Assembly: GCF_003054265.1 (NCBI RefSeq)
Contig: NZ_QBKT01000004.1
Span: 434,001-498,000, forward strand
Length of the DNA stretch: 64,000 bases
DNA from: Kordia periserrulae
Lineage (GTDB): Bacteria > Bacteroidota > Bacteroidia > Flavobacteriales > Flavobacteriaceae
Reading direction: 5' to 3'
Shown here: positions 9,382 to 17,445 of the stretch, piece after piece
Layout of the letters: each line of letters begins with the position of its first letter
How positions within the stretch are numbered: position 1 is the stretch's first letter
Made by a program: the position numbers and the translations under genes
Notes under the pieces: model-generated
The model's database searches: none
What the model saw: only the letters and a program-made list of their open reading frames with translations
Told to the model about the DNA's origin: nothing

Positions 9382-9572
9382 AACATAACTAATAAGTGTT
9401 AAACCGAAAGGTTTGTGTATATTTATAAAGTCTGCCAAATTTTTAATTTGGCTTTTAACTCGTTTGCCGAATTGAAAAACAAAACCCGAATTGAATACGG
9501 AATTTAGCAAGTTGCGGAATTGCTCACTCAATCGGAATTGAAAAAATTTGTGGTATAAAATTTAATTAAAAA

Positions 9573-9779
9573 ATGAAAACACAATTAAAATCAATATTAA
9601 TAAGTGGTTTAGTTGGAGGAATAGTTTATGCTGGAGTTATGGCAGGATTCGATTATTATGATGGAGAAGACTTTAGAATATGGAGATTTGTATTTAACTT
9701 TTTGTTTTTTGGAACATTCACAGGGTTTTCAACTCGTTATAGTTTAAAGAAACAATCGGAAAAAGAGAAAAAAGACTAA
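9573..9779 (+). CDS. Small two-helix membrane protein (cassette-borne)
   Basis: The 68-residue protein has two predicted membrane helices, about residues 8-26 (with GLVGGIVYAGVMAGF) and 37-54 (with FVFNFLFFGTFTGF), and a charged lysine/glutamate-rich C-terminal tail. I do not recognise a family. It occupies the second cassette-like unit: the stop is followed within 20 bases by CAACACCGAGTATAA, the counterpart of the motif after the first gene. The 5' border is less clear (TTGTGGTAT around 9550, partly complementary to ATGCCAACA at 9795-9803). Small size and unusual context leave some doubt that it is expressed. Confidence 0.55.
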   Translation: MKTQLKSILISGLVGGIVYAGVMAGFDYYDGEDFRIWRFVFNFLFFGTFTGFSTRYSLKKQSEKEKKD

Positions 9780-9798
9780 AATAAAAACAACGAAATGC

Positions 9799-9926
9799 CA
9801 ACACCGAGTATAATTTATTGCTAGTAAAGGCTTACTTTCGAAAATCCTCACGAATTTTCTATCGATTTTTATTTTAAAATTAGATAATTAAACACGACAC
9901 TAATCATACACAAACACGTTGTATGC
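9799..9926 (+). other. attC-like spacer between second and third cassette genes
   Basis: The spacer begins with CAACACCGAGTATAA (9799-9813), contains an imperfect hairpin (GAAAAT at 9840-9845 with ATTTTC at 9854-9859), and ends with ACGTTGTATGC (9916-9926) just before the third gene. Its length of about 128 bases is in the range of integron attC sites. The outer ends are similar to the first cassette's borders. Confidence 0.45.
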
Positions 9927-9944
9927 AAGTTAAAAATCACTCGA

Positions 9945-10586
9945 ATGGAAAAAGATATTTTCGAAAAAAGCTTTATAGAAAAACTAGATAAAAACTTTCT
10001 TGAATTAAATAAATATTTTGAATTTAGTTTGGAAATTTTCTGTGAGTTTAACACATTAATATTTGAAATAAACAAATGCTTAATTCTCGAATTTCACAGA
10101 GCTACAATAACGTTGACAAACAATTTGCTGGAGCGTCTTTTAAAACTTGCATTAATTAATAATGAGACAGGAATCGTACCAATACCGATTGAAAAATGGA
10201 ATCAAGTATTCGAAGAACCAAATAGAAAATATGGCTCAATCCCTTTAGGAAATTCAATAGAAAAGTGCAAAAAACTTGGACTTCTATCTGACCAAGAAAA
10301 ACATTTTCTATTCAATATAATTCGTGAATTAATGAGAAATGGATTCTCTCACGCTGATTCAAGTAAAATCCTTGCTAATTTACCTGACAATTCACCAATG
10401 TTTCAAGGAAGCTTGACAAATCCAAATGCGGATTTAAAAGAAGTGGGAATAAATCAAAAAATTATACCGACTTTTCAAGCTTTACAAATGGAGAGCTTTG
10501 CTAAAGAAAATGCAAAGGATTATTTTGATTTCGTTTTTCATTTAATTTTTCGAATTGAAGAACGTTTAAAAGAAAAGCAGAAATAA
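9945..10586 (+). CDS. HEPN-like helical protein (cassette-borne), possible RNase-type
   Basis: The 213-residue, almost all-helical soluble protein has no signal or membrane segment. It contains RNGFSH (Arg131, Asn132, His136), which fits the Rx4-6H motif, specifically RNx3H, that forms the ribonuclease active site of HEPN proteins. It sits after a helix ending in IIRELM, as is typical of the second core helix. HEPN proteins act in toxin-antitoxin, abortive-infection and other RNA-targeting systems; no partner gene is adjacent. The gene is third in the cassette-like series and has the same 5' border type. The family call rests on one motif and helical pattern, so it is a hypothesis. An attC-like 3' border is not seen after its stop. 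Confidence 0.55.
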   Translation: MEKDIFEKSFIEKLDKNFLELNKYFEFSLEIFCEFNTLIFEINKCLILEFHRATITLTNNLLERLLKLALINNETGIVPIPIEKWNQVFEEPNRKYGSIPLGNSIEKCKKLGLLSDQEKHFLFNIIRELMRNGFSHADSSKILANLPDNSPMFQGSLTNPNADLKEVGINQKIIPTFQALQMESFAKENAKDYFDFVFHLIFRIEERLKEKQK

Positions 10587-10906
10587 AAAACCAAAATACA
10601 GCATCCTCAATTTCCAAAAACAACAACATTCACACAAAAAAATAATATTTTTCTCATAAAAGCCATTTGCTAAAAATAAAAGACGTAAGTTTGTCCCGTT
10701 CAAGGTAGAACACCTTTTAATAGTAAGGTAGTATTTAGTAATTAGTCAAAGAGTTTACTCTTCTTTCCTTTTTTATTTCATCATCACTTTATTTTTTAAA
10801 AATTAAATAGCATAGTACTCGTGTAGATTTTTAACGAATCAAAGCGAAACATTACCTAATTAATCTACTTGAACAACATTTATTTTTTAACTTAAAGTAT
10901 ATTACA
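10587..10906 (+). promoter_or_regulatory. Leader and promoter region of the cold-shock gene
   Basis: No gene is present in these 320 bases. TAAGTTTG (10686-10693) matches the TAnnTTTG -7 consensus, with TTTG at 10666-10669, although the 16-base gap is shorter than the usual 19-21. If used, it gives an untranslated leader of about 210 bases, which would be in keeping with the long, structured leaders of cold-shock mRNAs. The leader holds short complementary stretches such as AGGTAGAACACCTT (10713-10726), but I cannot compute a fold. Confidence 0.35.
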
Positions 10907-11101
10907 ATGCAAGAAGGCACAGTAAAATTTTTCAACAATTCAAAAGGATTCGGATTTATCACATCAAATGACTCAGGTGAGGACATTTTTGTTCACTCAA
11001 CAGGTTTAGTTGATAATATCAGAGAAGATGACAAAGTTCAATACAAAACTGAACAAGGAAAAAAAGGCTTAAATGCCGTTAATGTTCAAGTTGTTTATTA
11101 A
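10907..11101 (+). CDS. Cold-shock domain protein
   Basis: The 64-residue protein is a single cold-shock domain. The RNP1-type motif KGFGFI (residues 13-18) and the RNP2-type motif DIFVHST (residues 26-32) supply the nucleic-acid-binding aromatic residues. It matches the CspA-family size and starts with the common MQEGTVKFFN. Such proteins bind single-stranded RNA and DNA and melt RNA structure, especially after a temperature drop. The gene is monocistronic, with a long leader and a strong terminator at 11133. Which csp paralogue it is cannot be told from the window. Confidence 0.95.
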   Translation: MQEGTVKFFNNSKGFGFITSNDSGEDIFVHSTGLVDNIREDDKVQYKTEQGKKGLNAVNVQVVY

Positions 11102-11132
11102 TGTAAACAAATTTAGAATATAACATTTAAAG

Positions 11133-11163
11133 AAAGATTGTCTGAAAAGGCAATCTTTTTTTT
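11133..11163 (+). terminator. Terminator of the cold-shock gene
   Basis: AAAGATTGTC (11133-11142) pairs with GGCAATCTTT (11149-11158), with one T-G pair, and a run of about eight T follows. Confidence 0.9.
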
Positions 11164-11317
11164 GTGGTACTTTTTTAATACTTCGATGTGTCTTCGCGAG
11201 GAAAAACTACTTCATATTTCCATTGCAAAACAAAAACACCACGCATCATTGTTTGTTTCCTAAAAAATCATATCAATAATTGAAAGATTCAACGCAACAA
11301 GAAATCGTTATAAATGA

Positions 11318-11325
11318 TATCTTTG
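11318..11325 (+). promoter_or_regulatory. cutC: Candidate -7 element for cutC
   Basis: TATCTTTG matches TAnnTTTG and lies 80 bases before the preferred ATG of cutC at 11406. It falls inside the upstream in-frame extension that begins with TTG at 11280, which argues that this extension is leader, not protein. No clear -33 element is seen. Confidence 0.35.
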
Positions 11326-11405
11326 AAGTTGAAGTTGAACTAAAGATTGAAATAACCGAAAAACAGACAACGAAAAAAACAATTCAACACTCAAAATTTC
11401 ATAAA

Positions 11406-12140
11406 ATGACGCTAGAAATCTGTGCAAACTCCTATCAATCTGCCATACAAGCTGAAACAGCAGGTGCGCAGCGTGTGGAATTGTGCTCCGAATTAGCAGT
11501 TGGCGGTATCACTCCTTCGTTCGGATTGCTTAAAAAAGTGATGAATACACTATCGATTCCTGTGCATGTGCTGATTCGTCCTAGAAGTGGCGATTTTACC
11601 TATTCAGATGCAGAATTTGACATCATGAAAACGAATATTGAATTGTGTAAAGAACTAGGCTGTGCAGGGATTGTTTCTGGAGTCTTGCATGATGATTTTA
11701 CAATTGACCTCAAACGAACACAGGAACTCATACAATTATCAAAACCGCTATCATTCACGTTTCATAGAGCATTTGATTGGACACCAAATCCAAAAAAAGC
11801 CATCAAAGAAATCATCAGCTTAAATGTGAATCGTGTGCTGACTTCCGGACAAGCAATTGCTGCCGAAAAAGGAATCACATTATTAAAAGAATTAAAAGAG
11901 ATTGCAAACAACAACTTGATAGTGATGCCTGGCGGCGGTATCAATCCTGAAAATGCAATGCTTTTTAAAGAACATGGTTTCACAGAAATTCACTGTTCGG
12001 CAACACAATCACACCAAATGATTCCTACGCCGAAAATTTCTATGAACAGTCAAAAACTCTTGTCAGATACACATATTGCCGTTTCTGATGCTCAAAAAAT
12101 CAAACAACTACTAGAACGCATTCAAACCAAAAATGACTAA
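11406..12140 (+). CDS. cutC: CutC-family protein
   Basis: The 244-residue protein begins MTLEICANSYQSA and continues with the family block GAQRVELCSELAVGGITPS. It later shows HVLIRPRSGDF, TFHRAFD and the MPGGGI glycine-rich segment, all characteristic of the CutC TIM barrel. CutC was named for copper homeostasis, but that role is disputed and the reaction is unknown. The frame extends 42 codons upstream to a TTG, but that part is charged and unlike any homologue, and a -7-like element lies inside it, so the ATG at 11406 is preferred. Its last 8 bases overlap the start of the beta-mannosidase gene, implying coupled translation. Confidence 0.9.
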   Translation: MTLEICANSYQSAIQAETAGAQRVELCSELAVGGITPSFGLLKKVMNTLSIPVHVLIRPRSGDFTYSDAEFDIMKTNIELCKELGCAGIVSGVLHDDFTIDLKRTQELIQLSKPLSFTFHRAFDWTPNPKKAIKEIISLNVNRVLTSGQAIAAEKGITLLKELKEIANNNLIVMPGGGINPENAMLFKEHGFTEIHCSATQSHQMIPTPKISMNSQKLLSDTHIAVSDAQKIKQLLERIQTKND

Positions 12141-14667
12141 ATATTACACACTTTTACTAGCATTGCTCGTATTGAGTTGTGCTAAAAACGACCAACCAAC
12201 CGTGACGACGCTTCACCAAAACTGGGAATTCAAATCGGCAAAAGACACGATTTGGAATTCGGCAACGGTTCCAGGCAATGTCTATTCAGATTTACTTGCG
12301 CACGATAAAATTCCCGATCCGTTTGTTGGTTCCAATGAATTGAATGTACAATGGGTTCCTACGCACGATTGGGAATACAAAACTACTTTCACGCTTGACG
12401 AAAAAACACTCAAAACATCAAATATCGAGCTTACTTTTGAAGGCTTAGACACCTACGCCGACATTTACCTCAACGATTCGTTACTCGGCAAAACCAACAA
12501 TGCCTTCCGAACATGGACATTTGACATAAAACCTTTCGCCAAAAAAGACAACGCCATGTATATCCGTTTTTTTAAAACGAGTATTCATGAGGAAAAAGAA
12601 GCTGGCAAATTGGATTATGTACTGCCGCCAGGACCGAGAGTATTCACCCGAAAAGCACAATTTCAGTACGGTTGGGATTGGGGACCAATTGTAAACACGT
12701 CTGGAATATGGAAACCTATCAAAATCACGTCGTGGAATGATGTGAAGCTGGACGATGTATTTTTTAAGCAAGAATCGCTCACAGATTCCCTAGCTTCCAT
12801 CAGTGTAGAATATACCATTACAGCCAATAAAGATGAAGAAAATGCTTCGTTTGAAGTAAAAAATAAGGAGTTCACGCATACGGTTGAATTCCCAGTTTAT
12901 AAAGGCACACATACCTACGCCACGCGTATCCGAATTCAAAATCCGAAACGTTGGTGGACATTTAATTTGGGTGAACCACATTTATATACGTTTGAAACCA
13001 CACTCAAACAAGGAAACGACACAAAAGGACAGCAAAACGTTAAGGTCGGACTGCGAACAATTGAACTGATTCGTGACAAAGATTCGTTGGGCGAAACCTT
13101 TTTCTTTAAGCTAAATGGCGTGCCTGTATTTATGAAAGGCGCCAATTACATTCCGCAACACAGCATGCAAAACAAAGTGACGGATGCCCATTACGAAAAG
13201 CTCTTAAACGATACAAAAAACGCCAATATGAACATGTTACGCGTTTGGGGCGGCGGGATTTATGAAAATGATATTTTTTACGAATTGTGTGATGAAAAAG
13301 GAATATTAGTGTGGCAAGATTTTATGTTTGCTTGCGCGATGTATCCTGGAGATAAAGCCTTTTTAGAAAACGTACAACAAGAAGCAATTGACCAAGTAAA
13401 GCGTTTGCGAAAACATGCATCATTAGCACTTTGGTGTGGAAACAATGAAAATAACGAAGCGTGGCATCGTTGGGGCTGGCAGACAGACAAAACGGAAGCG
13501 CAGAAAAAGCAAATTTGGGACGATTATATCAAAGTATTTAACCGAATTCTACCAGAAACGGTTGCGAAATACAATCCGTCGATTGATTATTGGGAAAGTT
13601 CACCAAGTTATGGACGTGGCAATCCGAAGTTTCAATTTGAAGGCGATGCACACGATTGGGGCGTTTGGCACGATGCCTTACCTTTTGAACGTTTTGAAGA
13701 AAAAGTACCGCGTTTTATGAGCGAATTTGGGTTTCAGTCCTTTCCGTCGTATGAAGCTATCAGAGCATTTACGGGAGAAGATAGCATCAGCATCAATCAT
13801 GATAGTTATATTACGCATCAAAAGCATCCGAGAGGTTTCAATTTGATTCGTGAATACATGGCGCGTGATTATCCTGTCCCGACTTCAGGCGATGATTATG
13901 TATATATGAGCCAACTCACCCAAGCCAAAGGAATGACGATGGGCATGGAAGCCGAACGTCGTGCCATGCCGTATTGCATGGGAAGTTTGTATTGGCAATT
14001 GAACGATTGTTGGCCTGTCGTTTCATGGTCGAGTATTGATTTTATGGGCAATTGGAAAGCCTTGCATTACAAAGCCAAAAAATCGTTTGAAGATGTGTTG
14101 ATTTCCTCTATTGTGGAGAATGATACCATCAACACCTATATTGTTTCTGATAAATTACAAGCTTTGGAAGGTGATTTTACGCTGACATTTTTAGATTTTA
14201 ACGGGAAAAGCATCTTGAGTAAAAAGCAAAAATTGACAATTCCTGCCAATACCAGTCAGTTAGTAGTCAAAACCGCACTGCCTGACATAAACGAAAAACC
14301 AGAAAATTACGTAATGAAAGCTGTCTTCGACTACGCTTCAAGTTCAAGTTCAAGTTCAGTTTCAGTTTCAACTTCAAGTTCGCTATTTTATGTTTCACGA
14401 CCAAAAGATTTGAAATTACCCGAAGAAAACATCTCCACGAAAGTGAACAATACTAACAAGGGATTTTCGATAGAAGTATCTGCCAAAACACTACAAAAAG
14501 ATGTGTTTTTATACACCAAAGCCAAAGGACATTTTTCAGATAATTTCTTCGATGTATTACCCAATCAAACCGTAACCATCACATTTACAACTAACGCAGA
14601 AAATATTGATGATTTGGCGTTTAAAACCTTGAATAACATAAAAAATAACTCAGCACTAGCATACTAA
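12133..14667 (+). CDS. GH2-family beta-mannosidase, lipoprotein
   Basis: The 844-residue enzyme should remove terminal beta-mannose residues from oligosaccharides. A lipoprotein signal with lipobox LVLSC targets it to an envelope membrane. Domain order fits GH2: N-terminal jelly roll with a VPGNVYSDLL segment, an Ig-like domain, then the TIM barrel with acid/base Glu439 in CGNNENN and nucleophile Glu531 in FMSEFGFQS, then C-terminal Ig-like domains. The 92-residue spacing of the two glutamates agrees with beta-mannosidases. An unusual serine tract (residues 736-750), encoded by TCAAGT-like hexamers, interrupts the C-terminal region. The gene overlaps cutC by 8 bases. It may assist the mannoside-linked locus at 54-63 kb. 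Confidence 0.92.
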   Translation: MTKYYTLLLALLVLSCAKNDQPTVTTLHQNWEFKSAKDTIWNSATVPGNVYSDLLAHDKIPDPFVGSNELNVQWVPTHDWEYKTTFTLDEKTLKTSNIELTFEGLDTYADIYLNDSLLGKTNNAFRTWTFDIKPFAKKDNAMYIRFFKTSIHEEKEAGKLDYVLPPGPRVFTRKAQFQYGWDWGPIVNTSGIWKPIKITSWNDVKLDDVFFKQESLTDSLASISVEYTITANKDEENASFEVKNKEFTHTVEFPVYKGTHTYATRIRIQNPKRWWTFNLGEPHLYTFETTLKQGNDTKGQQNVKVGLRTIELIRDKDSLGETFFFKLNGVPVFMKGANYIPQHSMQNKVTDAHYEKLLNDTKNANMNMLRVWGGGIYENDIFYELCDEKGILVWQDFMFACAMYPGDKAFLENVQQEAIDQVKRLRKHASLALWCGNNENNEAWHRWGWQTDKTEAQKKQIWDDYIKVFNRILPETVAKYNPSIDYWESSPSYGRGNPKFQFEGDAHDWGVWHDALPFERFEEKVPRFMSEFGFQSFPSYEAIRAFTGEDSISINHDSYITHQKHPRGFNLIREYMARDYPVPTSGDDYVYMSQLTQAKGMTMGMEAERRAMPYCMGSLYWQLNDCWPVVSWSSIDFMGNWKALHYKAKKSFEDVLISSIVENDTINTYIVSDKLQALEGDFTLTFLDFNGKSILSKKQKLTIPANTSQLVVKTALPDINEKPENYVMKAVFDYASSSSSSSVSVSTSSSLFYVSRPKDLKLPEENISTKVNNTNKGFSIEVSAKTLQKDVFLYTKAKGHFSDNFFDVLPNQTVTITFTTNAENIDDLAFKTLNNIKNNSALAY
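14338..14382 (+). repeat. In-frame serine-coding hexamer microsatellite in the beta-mannosidase gene
   Basis: The stretch is built from TCAAGT repeats drifting into TCAGTT, encoding Ser-Ser and then Ser-Val pairs (residues 736-750). Repeat number changes would keep the frame because the unit is six bases. Confidence 0.8.
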
Positions 14668-14797
14668 TTACGTAATTCTTTTAACAAATTACTTTTTTTA
14701 TGTATCTTTTGATTCTTTCCCTCATTGTATAGCTAGACACAAATCTTAGAGTGTCTTAAAAACAATCTAAGTTAACTTATTTTAATTGCTATAAATT

Positions 14798-16192
14798 ATG
14801 AAAAAAAGAATTTTAAAAAGATGCATTGCTATTGCAAGTTTTGCATTGGCACTTGTGTTTGTAAATTGTACAAAAGATGATTTTCAAGAATCTGAATTAC
14901 AAGAATTCACCTTAAAAATTACTCCTGTAGTTGAAAAAATCCTACAAATGGGATTCAAACTTGAAGATATTAAGGAAATAGATAATTTCTATATTGTACA
15001 AGGAGATATTGCTTTTTCAAAAAGTATTCAGGATGATAATACAAAGAATGAACTTTACGCAAAAAATAGTACACCTTCATCACGCATGTTACAACCAGCA
15101 GGAAGTTATGCGCATTCTGACGAATTGATAAGCGGCTTAAATGTGCAAGATATTACGATTTATTCTGAAATATCCACCCTAACTTTTGGAGATCCTTGGA
15201 ATGACGCCATTAACAATGCTATTTATGAATGGAATAGCAGTAATAGTTGTGTTAATTTTCGACAAATTAGCTCTCCTTCAAATGCAGATATCACGATTAG
15301 AAATACCACAAACAGTAGCCTTTTTGGTTATGCGGAATTTCCTGTAAACGGAAATACTGCTCCCGTTTTATGGATTAATGCAAATTACAATAATGGTAAC
15401 ACTAGTAGTTCAGATAAAACCAATATTTTGATGCATGAATTAGGACATGCGCTAGGTTTTATTCATGTTGATCAAACAAGTTCCGTTGGTGGCTACAATC
15501 CTTTCTTACCTTCGTTAAGCACACAAGGTTCTGTTATGATATCGGGTGTAAGTAATATTTTAAATAGAGCTCCCGTTTTAACAACCAATGACAAACTTGC
15601 CGTAGAATATTTATATGATCCTAACAATAATTGTGAACGTTCAATAACAACAAATAGTGGCACAATTAATGGTCCTTCGTCTATATGTAGAAACTCTTCC
15701 TCAAGTACATATACTTGGAGTGGAACTGGAACTATTGACGACTGGACAGGAACCAATCTGACCTTAACAAATGAAACAGGAAGTTCTGTAACAGTATCAA
15801 CCTCAAGTGGCAGTTCTTCTGGAACATTACAAGCCATACAAAATGGAAACATTGTAGCCTCAAAAGTGATTCAAATAAATTCAGGACCAAATATATCTGG
15901 TGCTTCAATTGATGGTCCAAACAGCATGAATACTGGCCCTTTTTACAGTGAATTATTTTATGTTAGTAATGTAAGCAGTGGCAGTTATACGAGTGCGACA
16001 TGGACAATTTACAGCTTTACCTTCCAAAATGCGATTCAATATTTCCAAATTGATTCTCCAGCAGGAAATAATCCGTTAAATGCTATTGTAACAGCTAATA
16101 GTGCAACTCCATCAGGAACATATACTATTGCTTGTAATATCAGTGATAACTGTGGAACATCAATAGTTACAAAAACATTTACTGTTAACTAG
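14798..16192 (+). CDS. M57-type zinc metallopeptidase, lipoprotein
   Basis: The 464-residue protein has a lipoprotein signal ending FVNC and a Bacteroidota-type pro-region (ITPVVEKILQMGF then an IVQGDIAFS segment). The zinc-binding motif is HELGHALGFIH (His213, Glu214, His217, His223), the extended metzincin-type motif; together with the pro-region this fits the dual-action HEIGH peptidases (family M57). Downstream is EYLYDPNNNCE and then a C-terminal half rich in Ser, Thr and Gly with two PKD/Ig-like repeats and no T9SS tail. It probably cleaves extracellular protein at the cell surface; substrate unknown. A terminator follows at 16223. The gene is alone on its transcript. Confidence 0.85.
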   Translation: MKKRILKRCIAIASFALALVFVNCTKDDFQESELQEFTLKITPVVEKILQMGFKLEDIKEIDNFYIVQGDIAFSKSIQDDNTKNELYAKNSTPSSRMLQPAGSYAHSDELISGLNVQDITIYSEISTLTFGDPWNDAINNAIYEWNSSNSCVNFRQISSPSNADITIRNTTNSSLFGYAEFPVNGNTAPVLWINANYNNGNTSSSDKTNILMHELGHALGFIHVDQTSSVGGYNPFLPSLSTQGSVMISGVSNILNRAPVLTTNDKLAVEYLYDPNNNCERSITTNSGTINGPSSICRNSSSSTYTWSGTGTIDDWTGTNLTLTNETGSSVTVSTSSGSSSGTLQAIQNGNIVASKVIQINSGPNISGASIDGPNSMNTGPFYSELFYVSNVSSGSYTSATWTIYSFTFQNAIQYFQIDSPAGNNPLNAIVTANSATPSGTYTIACNISDNCGTSIVTKTFTVN

Positions 16193-16222
16193 TCATTTAA
16201 AATTATAAATAAATTAAAAGAT

Positions 16223-16250
16223 AGCCCGTTTTTTCAATCGGGCTTTCTTT
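16223..16250 (+). terminator. Terminator of the metallopeptidase gene
   Basis: AGCCCG (16223-16228) and CGGGCT (16239-16244) form a GC-rich stem with a 10-base loop, followed by TTCTTT. Confidence 0.8.
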
Positions 16251-16276
16251 ATTAGTGCAATTTGAAATGAAAAACC

Positions 16277-16306
16277 TTGAATGGAATTCAAAGAAAAGTA
16301 TCTTTG
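16277..16306 (+). promoter_or_regulatory. Bacteroidota-type promoter, possibly giving a leaderless mRNA
   Basis: TTG at 16277-16279 and TATCTTTG at 16299-16306 are separated by 19 bases, matching the TTG-N19-TAnnTTTG consensus. The ATG at 16312 starts only 5 bases after the -7 element, so transcription would begin at or next to the start codon. Confidence 0.6.
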
Positions 16307-16311
16307 TAATT

Positions 16312-16809
16312 ATGAAAAAATCAATTTTTATTGCTTTAATAGTCTTTACGAGCATTATTTCCTGCACCACACAACCCAAAGCCGAAGCGTTGATAGGAAA
16401 ATATACTTTTGAATTGCTCCAAAAAATGGACACGCTTTCGCAAGAGGAATTTAATTCACATTTTATTAGTTTAGCCGAATTGCGTGAGTTTGCAAAAGAC
16501 ACGACAATTGAAGAAACTTTCAGATTTGCTATTAAAAATGTTTCAAAAGAAACCCACAACATACGATTGCAACAAGCCTACGAAATGATTAAAGAATCTG
16601 GGAAGCGTTTTAAAATTGATTGGTCGGCAATTACCTTTAAAGAATATCCGTATACCGAACGTGACGAAAGTGGCGTTACTTTTCAAGATGGTTTTGTGGC
16701 TTTTGATTTTAATGATAAAAAGTTTGTGACCAAAATAGTTTCTCTAACTTTTAAAAATGAGCAACGTTTGTTTAATTTGTCGAATATTGAACCTGTACGA
16801 AAGCAATAA
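16312..16809 (+). CDS. Lipoprotein of unknown function, first of a paralogous pair
   Basis: From the ATG at 16312 the protein has 165 residues and a clean lipoprotein signal (MKKSIFIALIVFTSIISC). A longer frame from GTG at 16255 would put 19 charged residues in front of the signal and cross the promoter, so it is rejected. The mature part contains GKYTFELLQKMDTLSQEEF and FISLAELREF, which are matched in the next gene (GKHVFETLQTLDTLPKEAF and FVSLKELKNM), so the two are tandem duplicates. The C-terminal half looks like a small beta-sheet domain. I know no family for it. It is probably anchored to the periplasmic face of an envelope membrane. Confidence 0.75.
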   Translation: MKKSIFIALIVFTSIISCTTQPKAEALIGKYTFELLQKMDTLSQEEFNSHFISLAELREFAKDTTIEETFRFAIKNVSKETHNIRLQQAYEMIKESGKRFKIDWSAITFKEYPYTERDESGVTFQDGFVAFDFNDKKFVTKIVSLTFKNEQRLFNLSNIEPVRKQ

Positions 16810-16818
16810 TTCTATCTC

Positions 16819-17313
16819 ATGAAAAAAATATACTTTCTAATTCTAATCAGTTTTGCTAGTTTTTTTGTTGCATGCGAATCGAATTATATTTCGCATCAAA
16901 ACGTAGGCAAACATGTTTTTGAGACCTTACAAACACTTGATACGTTGCCAAAAGAAGCTTTTTATACCAAATTTGTTTCGTTAAAGGAACTTAAAAATAT
17001 GGTACAAAACATCAAAGAAGGCGATAAATTGATTCCTAAAATTGCCGAAATGACCAACGAAGCGTATCAGGCTGATCTTAGTGATATTTATGATAACATC
17101 ATTGTAGATTCAGCGAACAACTATATTCGTTGGGAAAATACAGAATTTGTCGATTACAAATACCAAACTTCCCGAAACCGAAGTATGACACTCAATTATG
17201 GAACCTTATTTTTTAAGCATAACGAAGAAGATTTTAGCGTCGGCGTGTATTGGATTACCGATTTAAATACTTCTGGATTGCTCGGTTTGGGCGGATTGCA
17301 GCGCGTGGAATAG
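16819..17313 (+). CDS. Lipoprotein of unknown function, second of a paralogous pair
   Basis: The 164-residue protein starts with a lipoprotein signal ending FFVACES and begins 9 bases after the previous stop, so the two genes form an operon. It shares with its neighbour the GKhxFExLQxxDTL block near the mature N-terminus and the FVSLxEL block about 20 residues later. The remainder has diverged (SANNYIRWENTEF versus GKRFKIDWSAITF at the matching place). No catalytic motif is seen. Duplication followed by divergence of a small lipoprotein is the supported statement; function is unknown. Confidence 0.75.
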   Translation: MKKIYFLILISFASFFVACESNYISHQNVGKHVFETLQTLDTLPKEAFYTKFVSLKELKNMVQNIKEGDKLIPKIAEMTNEAYQADLSDIYDNIIVDSANNYIRWENTEFVDYKYQTSRNRSMTLNYGTLFFKHNEEDFSVGVYWITDLNTSGLLGLGGLQRVE

Positions 17314-17344
17314 TTTGTTCGTATTTGACGAAAAACTTTGCTAT

Positions 17345-17394
17345 TTAACGTGAGTTCGATATAACTATTTTACTATGTCGCTAACTCACGTTAA
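17345..17394. terminator. 12-base perfect inverted repeat between convergent genes
   Basis: TTAACGTGAGTT (17345-17356) and AACTCACGTTAA (17383-17394) are exact complements around a 26-base loop. The element sits between convergent genes ending at 17313 and 17446. It could end transcription in both directions, though there is no strong T run and the loop is long, so a protein-binding role is also possible. Confidence 0.5.
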
Positions 17395-17445
17395 TTTAAT
17401 ATATCTACACATTATAAATTACGAATAAAAACGCTAGAAACGTTT

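Noticed and set aside
11280-11405. CutC with a 42-residue N-terminal extension from TTG
   Set aside because: The part is charged, unlike homologues, and contains a -7-like element, so it reads as leader.
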